Below, one piece after another: positions 8,611 through 16,500 of a DNA stretch of 39,170 nt; positions within the stretch are counted from its first letter, which is position 1, and every line of letters starts with the position of its first letter. A model generated the notes under the pieces. It saw nothing but the letters and a program-made list of their open reading frames with translations, was not told the origin of the DNA and searched no databases. The position numbers and the translations under genes were made by a program. The DNA is from Verrucomicrobiales bacterium (GTDB lineage Bacteria; Verrucomicrobiota; Verrucomicrobiia; Verrucomicrobiales; DEV007), in contig JARGNG010000033.1 in NCBI GenBank assembly GCA_029213265.1, forward strand, positions 7,306 through 46,475. The letters are read 5' to 3'.

Positions 8611-10886
8611 TTCTTTTCCGCTGTTGCGACCGTGTCGGCCGGCTTCGGCTTCACGGAGATTCGGACCGGCTTCGACACATAGATATCGACCCGGTCCTTC
8701 GGTGCTGCGGCAGTGGTCACCACTTTCAGTTCTTTCTCCGCATCGGCCTTCGCTTTTTCGGCGAGCTTTTGCTTTTCCGTCGCGGCCTTTGCTTCGGCAG
8801 CCGCTTCCGCCTTCTTGTCTTCGGGCGCCTTGGCGGCGGCATCGGTCAATTTCTTTGCCTCCGCCGCTGCCACAGTGGCTGCCTCCTCCGCCTTTTTCTT
8901 TGCCGCCTCCGCCACGGGAACTGCGTCGGGGTGGTAGCTGTATTTGGCAACGGCTCCGCCGTAAAACGCAATGGTATACTCTCCCGGAGGCGTTTTCAGA
9001 GCCGCAAGATCGATTACCGCATCGTGAGTGGCCGACTTGAGAGGGATTTCGAAATCCTTCAACCTTCCGAAGCCATCCCCATAGGCCTTTACCTTGATCG
9101 ATGTTCCGGTGAAGTCACCACGCCAGGTGGCCTTCAGCGGGAGGGTGAGCGTTTCTCCTTCAGTCACCTCCCAGACCTTGTCCTCTGCCGCAGAAAAAGT
9201 AATCGGAGCCTTTTCGGAATCACTGACCGAAACCGGAATATTACCAACGAGGCGGGGACTCGGAATCTCCTGCTTTGCATCTTTCACCGGCCACTCCATC
9301 GAGGCGAGGCGACAGGGACGAGTCACGGTAGCTTCGTTGATCGTCGCGCTTCCAGTGATGGTCGCGAGCGAAAAGCCCGGCTTCGCATTTTCATCGGCGG
9401 TGAGAACGATATGTCCGACCGATTTTTTCGCAGGGATTCTCAATCCCGTTGCGGTCACGCCCGGAGGAAGCCCCTTCATCTCCAATTCGATCTCCCCTTC
9501 AAATCCATCCCGTCGCACCGTGAGCACTTCAAGTGTCATGGCCCCTCCGGCCCGCAACGCCATCGGTTTCGAAAAGGCAGCCCGGTCTCCGTTGCGGAGC
9601 GTCATGTGAACTGCCCAGGCGGCAAGGGCAAAATCGGGCTGCGCCTTGCGAACGAGAAGTCGATATTCGTTGGCGGGCTCATTGCGGGTGCCGCCGAACA
9701 GATCCCGAACCTGCAGCCGATAGACACCGTCCTCTTTGATCTCCACTTTTCCGAGAACATCGGGTGAGCCGACATTATAAGGAGGTCCATCGTAGGAGTA
9801 TCCGTTCGAGGAAATCTTGACCGGACTCTCGATGTCATAGAGCTCGGCCACATCCGTGAGAGTTTCCTTTCCCTCTTTCTGCGTGATGCCCTGCACCAGG
9901 ACAAAGGGATCGGTCGGCAATCCGAGTCTCTCGGAAGCGACCTCGACCCACCAGACTTCTCCCTTTTTCGCCGAAAACTCGAAAGTATCGACATCGGCCG
10001 CGGGGTAGAAACTGCCGGAGATATCGCAGGGCAAAGTGATCTTCTGAGCCCGGTCCGCTTCATCATTGGGCTCCGCCTCGGCAGCGCCGGGTTTTGCTGG
10101 CAGCCCTACTGGAGGCCAGGAGGTGGAACTCACTTTCGCGGTCGAAGGGTGGCGCGGTGGCGGTCCATTCCCTTCCATTTCCTGAAGGGCGAGACGATAG
10201 AAATGGCGTGCGCTGCCCTGGTAGGTCAGATCGTTTACTTTGACGAGATAGGACCCACTTTCGGCGGGCGAAAAATCAATCACGCCCCCGGTTCGATTAA
10301 CCATGAGGTCGCGTCCCTTCGCATCGGCGATGATCACAACAGGAGTCAATTTCGAGTCGATCCCGACCGCGGCACATTCGACGGCATACCGTTTTCCTTT
10401 CTCGGCCTCGAAAGAATAGAAGCCGATGGAACGTTTCGGCATCACTGCGTTGCTGACCGAGTTCACCGCAATCGCTTTGGCGGTTTCCACGGAGGCATTG
10501 GGTTCCGTGATCGTCACTTCCGGCATCGCTCCCACAGTGAAGGCGCGGGGAGAGGAAACCCCGAGCCGGGAGATGACACGCGCATCGTGGACTCCGGTCG
10601 GTGCATCTGCCGCGACGGTAACGAAGAATTTGTTTTCGACGACCTTCCCTGCCGCATCCGTTGCAGGATTTGCCGTGATCTTCGGATTGGAAAAAAGCAA
10701 CTGGGTGACGTCTTCGATATGCTCTCCTGTGATCGTCACCTCCACCGTGGTTCCGGCCTGGGCTCCCATTGGCATCATCGTCAACAAGTGAGGCGCAGGC
10801 AGACAAACGAGTTGGCCATACGACGGGGTGACGAGCCAGAGAGCCAGCAAAGCCACAATCGGTAGAGGAGCAAATTTTCGGAACAT
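8607..10886 (-). CDS. exported PPC-domain protein with IPT/TIG-like N-terminus and Ala/Lys-rich coiled-coil tail
   Basis: 759 residues with an N-terminal signal peptide (hydrophobic residues about 9-24). The first domain (about 30-115) begins PHLLTMMPMGAQAGTTVEV, like IPT/TIG Ig folds. There are then at least two bacterial pre-peptidase C-terminal (PPC) beta-sandwiches: one around 140-230, the second around 270-410, opening with AEPNDEADRAQKI. Further Ig-like beta regions follow. Residues about 655-722 form a low-complexity Ala/Lys/Glu stretch predicted to be helical, resembling the insertions in the next gene's protein. PPC domains are non-catalytic beta-sandwich modules of exported proteins, so a structural or binding role is likely. 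The gene starts 4 bases after the PSD1 stop and overlaps the PSCyt1-WD40 start, so all three should be co-translated. PPC proteins of this layout are frequent partners of DUF1549 genes in PVC genomes. Confidence 0.85.
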   Translation of the reverse strand: MFRKFAPLPIVALLALWLVTPSYGQLVCLPAPHLLTMMPMGAQAGTTVEVTITGEHIEDVTQLLFSNPKITANPATDAAGKVVENKFFVTVAADAPTGVHDARVISRLGVSSPRAFTVGAMPEVTITEPNASVETAKAIAVNSVSNAVMPKRSIGFYSFEAEKGKRYAVECAAVGIDSKLTPVVIIADAKGRDLMVNRTGGVIDFSPAESGSYLVKVNDLTYQGSARHFYRLALQEMEGNGPPPRHPSTAKVSSTSWPPVGLPAKPGAAEAEPNDEADRAQKITLPCDISGSFYPAADVDTFEFSAKKGEVWWVEVASERLGLPTDPFVLVQGITQKEGKETLTDVAELYDIESPVKISSNGYSYDGPPYNVGSPDVLGKVEIKEDGVYRLQVRDLFGGTRNEPANEYRLLVRKAQPDFALAAWAVHMTLRNGDRAAFSKPMALRAGGAMTLEVLTVRRDGFEGEIELEMKGLPPGVTATGLRIPAKKSVGHIVLTADENAKPGFSLATITGSATINEATVTRPCRLASMEWPVKDAKQEIPSPRLVGNIPVSVSDSEKAPITFSAAEDKVWEVTEGETLTLPLKATWRGDFTGTSIKVKAYGDGFGRLKDFEIPLKSATHDAVIDLAALKTPPGEYTIAFYGGAVAKYSYHPDAVPVAEAAKKKAEEAATVAAAEAKKLTDAAAKAPEDKKAEAAAEAKAATEKQKLAEKAKADAEKELKVVTTAAAPKDRVDIYVSKPVRISVKPKPADTVATAEKK

Positions 10887-10890
10887 GGGT

Positions 10891-13152
10891 TCAGTGATTG
10901 TAGAGAAACTCTTTCGTATTCATGATCGCCCAGATCAGGTCCTCGTAGGCCTTGCGTTTGGCGACCTTGGGATCGACCGGCCTGCCCGCCGCATCGGTTC
11001 GGGGCTTCGTCAGATACTCTTCCGCGATGCTGAGTTCTTCCCCGTCCGGAAGACGCGAGAAAGCAGTGAGGTAAATTTCGTGAATGCCATCGACGTCGCC
11101 CTTTTCCGACTTCGATAGCAGATCCGCGCGTCCGGCCGACTTCGCGAGTTTCGCCTTCACTTCATTGGAATTCATCAGATGAAGGCTCTGGGCGAGACTG
11201 GATGCCTGGACCCGTTCGCACTCACAGACACTGGCTCCTTCGGGACGTCCGAACACTTTGAGAAAAGCGGAGGAGGCGTTGTAACTGTTGTCGGGAAGGG
11301 CGATGGCCCGCGTTCCGGGAGGAAGGTCCGCAAAGTCCGTGCTCGAGCCGGCCAGATGGTCAATCGAATCGAGCAGCACCTCGGCCTGCATTCTTTTGGG
11401 ATAGAAGTGTGAAAAGTTCTGGCGATCCACCGCATTGTGCTCATTCGGCTTCGAGCTGAGCTGATAGGTCTGGCTCCGGGTGAGCACACGAACGGCTTCC
11501 TTGAGATCAAAACCGCTCTCGACGAAGTGGTTCGCCAAGGCATCGAGCAACTCCGGATTGGTCGCCGGATTGGTATCGCGAATGTCATCTTCGGGTTCGA
11601 CGAGACCGCGCTTGAAAAAGTGTTTCCAATAGCGATTCATGAGCACCTTAGCGAAGAAGGGATTGGATTCCTCACTCATCCAGTTGGCAAGCTGGAGTCG
11701 CGGATCATCGTCCGGGGCGATTTCAAGAGTCGGCCCTCCCAGTCCGGCAGGCTTGACCGGTTCTCCCGTTTTCTTGTTCTCGAACTTGGCGACCCCGCGC
11801 TTGTGAAAAATGAGATCCTCCCCGGCAATCGCGGTTGGCTTGCGCCCCACCTGGCTGAAGAAAGCGGCGAGACTGTAGTAGTCATGCTGGCTCCAACGTT
11901 CGAAGGGATGATGATGGCATTGCGCGCACTGCATGCGAACGCCGAGAAAGAGTTGCGCCACATCCTCGAGTTGTTGCTTCGGCAGGGTAACGCGCTTGTA
12001 CCAGGCGACGGGAGGATTCTCAACAATCGTTCCTGTTGCGGCGAGAATTTGCTTCACGATTTCGTCGTAGGGCTTGTTCTCCAGCAGACTGTCACGAACC
12101 CAGGAATGAAAGGCGAAGTTGGCGGTGATGTCAGCCTTGCTCTCGCGCTTATTTTTCAGCAGCGCCGTCCACTTGTTTGCGAAGTAGTCCGCATAATCAG
12201 GGCTGTCGAGCAGGGAATCGATCACCACGTCGCGTTTGTCCGGCGCCTTGCTGTCGAGAAAGGCCGAAGTTTCCTCCGGAGTCGGCAGTCGGCCCGCTAT
12301 ATCGAGAGTAACCCGGCGAAGAAAGGTCGCATCGTCGCAGACCGGAGACGGCGGCACCCCGATTTCCTTCAGGTTTGCGAAGACCAGCTTGTCGATGAAA
12401 TTGTTTTCCGGCGGCAGATTCTCGACGGGAGCTCCGAGGGGAATCGAGACACTGAAAACCGAAACCTGACCGGAGTAGCGTACCATGACCGCGACATTCC
12501 CCGGGAGATCCGATGTCTCGACGAGACCGCTCTCACTCGCCTCGGCCATGCTCTTGTTGTTCGCTTCGTAGAGAGCCAGCTCAGTCACGTCGCGTTTTGT
12601 TCCGTCCGAGTAGTGAGCAGTCACCCTGAGTTGCTGCTTCGTGTTCGTCTCCATGACCATGCGCTTCGGATCGATCTCGATCGAAGCCAGCGTCGGATCG
12701 CTCTCTTTTCCATACGGCATTCCCTGGCTGATCCAGCGGACGAGCGTCTTGTAGTTCTCCGACTCCGGATCGAGCTTACTGCCGCCACCGTGAGGCACGA
12801 GATTGGCCGCTTTGAGAACAAGCAGGCTCTGCTCCGGCGCGTTGGGAAAAACCCGACGCCCCTTGGCTTCCTTGACGATGTGCTCGTAATCCTCCTGCGG
12901 TTCAAAGCCGAGCAGGGAGAGCCGAAAACCGCGCTGCCCGACGTCCGCCTTGGCATGGCAGGAACCGGAATTGCAGTGCGCCTTCGTCAGGATGGGAACC
13001 ACGTCATGAACAAAATGAACGGGCCGCTCCTCATCCTCCGCAAAGACAACATTCGAAAACAGCAGAGCCGACAAGGCGACGAGAGCAACGAGAAAAAATT
13101 CCGGGAAGCGGTGAGAGGGACTCATGGGGATTGGATCGGCTGTGCCACTCAT
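10891..13152 (-). CDS. PSD1 family protein (DUF1549 + DUF1553) with cytochrome-like motifs
   Basis: 753 residues, exported (hydrophobic signal about 17-38). An N-terminal cytochrome-like region carries CNSGSCH (C60, C65, H66), the form seen in this family. An Ig-like (Big_2-type) domain with LRVTAHYSDGTKRDVT follows. The DUF1549 region contains the haem-type motif CAQCHHHPFERW near residues 406-417. The C-terminal DUF1553 region contains LMNRYWKHFFKRGLVEPEDD. Function is not experimentally defined; haem binding outside the cytoplasm is inferred from the CXXCH motif. It leads the operon with the PPC, PSCyt1-WD40 and DUF1501 genes. ATG 13152 is taken as the start; ATG 13125 (MSPSHRF) is an alternative that still keeps the signal peptide. 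Neither has a clear ribosome-binding site. Confidence 0.9.
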   Translation of the reverse strand: MSGTADPIPMSPSHRFPEFFLVALVALSALLFSNVVFAEDEERPVHFVHDVVPILTKAHCNSGSCHAKADVGQRGFRLSLLGFEPQEDYEHIVKEAKGRRVFPNAPEQSLLVLKAANLVPHGGGSKLDPESENYKTLVRWISQGMPYGKESDPTLASIEIDPKRMVMETNTKQQLRVTAHYSDGTKRDVTELALYEANNKSMAEASESGLVETSDLPGNVAVMVRYSGQVSVFSVSIPLGAPVENLPPENNFIDKLVFANLKEIGVPPSPVCDDATFLRRVTLDIAGRLPTPEETSAFLDSKAPDKRDVVIDSLLDSPDYADYFANKWTALLKNKRESKADITANFAFHSWVRDSLLENKPYDEIVKQILAATGTIVENPPVAWYKRVTLPKQQLEDVAQLFLGVRMQCAQCHHHPFERWSQHDYYSLAAFFSQVGRKPTAIAGEDLIFHKRGVAKFENKKTGEPVKPAGLGGPTLEIAPDDDPRLQLANWMSEESNPFFAKVLMNRYWKHFFKRGLVEPEDDIRDTNPATNPELLDALANHFVESGFDLKEAVRVLTRSQTYQLSSKPNEHNAVDRQNFSHFYPKRMQAEVLLDSIDHLAGSSTDFADLPPGTRAIALPDNSYNASSAFLKVFGRPEGASVCECERVQASSLAQSLHLMNSNEVKAKLAKSAGRADLLSKSEKGDVDGIHEIYLTAFSRLPDGEELSIAEEYLTKPRTDAAGRPVDPKVAKRKAYEDLIWAIMNTKEFLYNH

Positions 13153-13182
13153 TCGATTCCGGGGGAATCACGGGTGGTCTGA

Positions 13183-13473
13183 TCAAAGGTTTCTCGGCGT
13201 CATCAGAGTATGGCCGAACCGCGCTCCCGCCAAATCACCGCATCGCGCCATGGTCGACTTCCCGCAAACAGGCTGAGGCATTCCTCTTTCGCTTCCGCAA
13301 AACGTTTCGACATGATCATTGCCGTCCCGAACACGATGCGCCGACAGCTCCTGTCCCGGGACTACTTCTTCGCCCATCAGGACGCGAGGTGCCTTACCAC
13401 CGGGAAAAGTGACATGCTGTTTTGGCGTAAAGGCAAAGAGACAAATCCCCCGAAAGGAAACCTCGATCCTCAT
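13183..13473 (-). pseudogene. doubtful small ORF or gene remnant
   Basis: This 96-codon frame starts at ATG 13473. Its first half reads like a protein (MRIEVSFRGICLFAF, then APRVLMGEEVV and ELSAHR), while the second half (after VETF) loses that character. Reading one frame over from the TTTT run near 13306-13309 gives FAEAKEECLSLFAGSRPWRD and then a stop, which looks more protein-like. One explanation is a gene with a one-base frameshift in that run; another is chance. There is no ribosome-binding site, and codon use is only weakly GC3-biased. I do not recognise a family with confidence. It lies upstream of, and in the same direction as, the PSD1 operon. Confidence 0.2.
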
Positions 13474-13491
13474 TTGTCAGGAAAAATGAGA

Positions 13492-13520
13492 GTGACCGTT
13501 TCTTCGGAATTTACTACAAT
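13492..13520 (+). promoter_or_regulatory. candidate sigma70 promoter of the PFOR gene
   Basis: A -35-like GTGACC (13492-13497; 4 of 6 matches to TTGACA) is followed after exactly 17 bases by a -10-like TACAAT (13515-13520; 5 of 6 matches). The expected transcript start near 13527 would leave a leader of about 23 bases before the ATG at 13550. No other equally good pair was seen in the gap. Confidence 0.4.
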
Positions 13521-13549
13521 GGTACCCCACGGAACCCACCGATTTCTCT

Positions 13550-16500
13550 ATGTCAAAACAGTCGAATCCATCCAGTCCGAAGTATCCCGGAATCCGCATG
13601 ACCTGCAACGGGAACACACTTGTCGCCAAATATGTCGAATCCCGGATCACTGAAGGAGGCGTGTTTTACCCGATCACCCCCTCGACCGAGGGCGGCGAAC
13701 TGTATCAGCAGTCCTTCGCCCAGGGCGAACTGGACGTCTGGGGAAATCAGAAGATCGCGATTGAAACCGAAGGGGAACATGCCGCCCAAGGCGGTGCGAC
13801 CGCGCTGGCGGTAACGGGACGAAGGGTCGTGAATTTCACCTCTGGACAGGGGCTGGCCTACGCGATGGAGCAATACTACCATGCTCCGGGCAAGTGTTCG
13901 ACGATGGTGCTGGAAGTCGGGGCACGAGCGCTGACGAAACATGCCCTCAATGTTCACTGCGGGCACGACGACATTTACGCGGCCCTCGATACCGGGTGGA
14001 CAATTCTTTTTGCAAAGGATGCCCAGCAGGCAGCCGACCAGGCCATCATTCTGCGAAAAGTGAACGAACTCGCTCTGAACCCCGGGATGAACGTGCAGGA
14101 TGGAATGCTGACGACCCACTCCGAGCGTGCGTGGCTGATGCCGGAGTCCGAATTTCTCCGGGAGTTTCTTGGAGATCCCCGGGAAGAGATCGAATGCCCT
14201 ACAGAAACACAAAGAGAACTCTTTGGTCCGGTCCGGCGTCGCGTTCCTGCAATGATGGATTTGAAAAACCCGCTCCTTCTCGGGCCGGTGCAGAACCAGG
14301 AGCACCACATGAACGGAGTGGTGGCCCGTCGCAACAACTGGAACGAACCGATCCTTCAGTTTCTGGAGGACACCTACGCGGAGTTCGGGGAGCTGACTGG
14401 ACGGAACTACGGACTCATTGATCAGTACGACTGCGAGGACGCAGACACAGTTTTTGTTTCGTTAGGATGTGCGGCGGAGAATATTGAGGAAGCCTGTGAC
14501 TATCTCCGGGAGCACCGCAGCGCCAAGGTGGGGTCCATTCACGTCAATGTGATTCGCCCGTTTCCGGAGGCAGCCATCGTCGAGGCATTGAGAGGCAGGA
14601 AAAACGTAATCATCGTCGAGCGAACCGATGAGGGCATGGCCGGCGACAATCCGCTGGGGCGGGACATTCGAGTGGCGCTCACCAAGGCGGCCGAGGCTCA
14701 CCGGGAAGGGGTAGGATCAATCGGAGCGATTGCTCCGGAGGAGATGCCCCGCATTTTCAACGGTTCCTACGGAATCGGATCACGGGATTTTCGTCCCGAA
14801 CATATCCTCGGTGCCTACGAGTTCGCGACCGGTGCCACGGCACGTACGGATGGCAAGACGGCAGCCGAGGGGGTGAACTATTTCACGCTGGGGGTGGATC
14901 ACCCGTACGCGGTGATTTCACGCGACACTCCGTCACTTCTTCCTCACGGAGCGATTGCCGCCCGCTTCCATTCGATTGGCGGATGGGGAATGATCACGAC
15001 AGGCAAGAACCTCGGCGAAATCGTCGGTGAATTTGGACATATGTTAGAGAAGGAGACGGGAGAGGCCTCTCTTTTCGTGAATGCGAACCCCAAGTATGGT
15101 TCCGAAAAGAAGGGTGCCCCGACAAACTACTATCTCGTCGCTGCACCGAAGCCGGTCCGGGTCAATTGTGAGCTCAATCATGTGGACATCGTGCTTTGCT
15201 GTGATCCGAAAGCGTTCACCCATACAAATCCGCTGGCCGGCCTCAAACCCGGCGGAGCCCTTGTCTGGGAATCATCGGAGACGCCGGAAACAGCGTGGAC
15301 CCGCATTCCGCGGAAATACCGCGAGTTTGTGAAAGAGAATCACATCAAGGTCTTTATTCTTCCCGGATTTGAAATTGCGAAGGGAGCCACCGACCGCCCC
15401 GATCTACAGCTTCGCATGCAGGGCAACTCCTTTCTCGGAGCCTTCTTTAAAGTGTCCCCGTTTTTCGAAGTATTCGGAATCGATGAATCCAGGTTCGATG
15501 AAGTCGTGCGGGCGCAGTACGAACGAAAGTTCGGACGTTTCGGGGAGGCCGTTGTTGAGTCGAACATGAATGTGATGGAGGCCGGATACACCCGGGTCCA
15601 GGAGATCCACTATGGCGAGATCGAAGACGATGATCGTTCCAACATGCGGCTTCACCCCTTTATGCCGCAGGGCGATTGTACGATTCTCCCGACGGCAGGC
15701 GTCCCGATGGATGAAAACCTCGAGACTCCAAAGATTCCCGAGGGGCAGCATTTCAAGCACCCCGTACAGAAGATTGCCAAATTCGACAGCGAGTTTCGCA
15801 ATAGCCTCGGGTATCACCAGCCGGCAAGCGCTCTCGCTTCCGTAGGAGTGATGGCCGCCGGAACCGGTGCGACCGCTTCGAAGTATGTCGCCCGCCGGGA
15901 GACTCCTCTCTACATTCCCGAAAACTGCACCCAGTGCATGGAATGCATCACGGCTTGTCCGGATACGGCGTTACCCAATACGGCTCAGGAAATCGGGTCC
16001 TTACTGCAGACTGCCGTTCGAAGTTATGTGAGCGATGAAGAGCAGCGGAAGTTACTGACCGGGCAGATCCCCGGTATCGAGGAGCGCGCCCGTGAAAAGA
16101 TGAACGCGGCGATCGAGGCGAAGGAGCCGACTCCTTTTAAGGACATTGTCAGGGCTGAGGTCTCGTCGCTCAACGGCGGCATCTCGGAGAAGGCCAAGGA
16201 GGAGCTAAACGGCATTCTCGATCTCGTCCCGGTCGCCTATACAAAGACGCCGGCCATCTTCAAATCGGTCGAAAAGAAGAGTCCGGGCAATGGCGGTATC
16301 TTTTCAATCTTTGTCAGTGACCTCTGCAAAGGCTGCGGCGAATGCGTCGAGCAATGTGGAGACCATGGTGCGCTCGTCATGGTTCCCGACACCGAGGAGC
16401 TGAATTACAAACTGACGAGTGCCCAGATTTTTTCCCGCCTTCTTCCCGACACCCCGCAGAAATATCTCGGGCTCTATGACAATGAGTCACCCGAAGACTC

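Larger units (their letters stand above)
13153..13549. other. divergent intergenic region between the PSD1 operon and the PFOR gene
   Basis: This 397-base stretch separates two divergently transcribed units and should hold promoters for both. On the plus strand a plausible sigma70 promoter is seen at 13492-13520. No clear promoter was found for the minus-strand operon. On the minus strand a 96-codon open frame (13183-13473) is listed separately as a doubtful gene remnant. No convincing terminator or RNA gene was seen. Confidence 0.6.

Noticed and set aside
8589..9767. 392-codon open frame on the plus strand
   Set aside because: Antisense to the PPC-domain gene, with Arg/Gly/Cys-rich shadow composition.
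11437..13182. 581-codon open frame on the plus strand
   Set aside because: Antisense to the PSD1 gene. The PSD1 reading has CXXCH and DUF1553 motifs; the opposite frame shows none.
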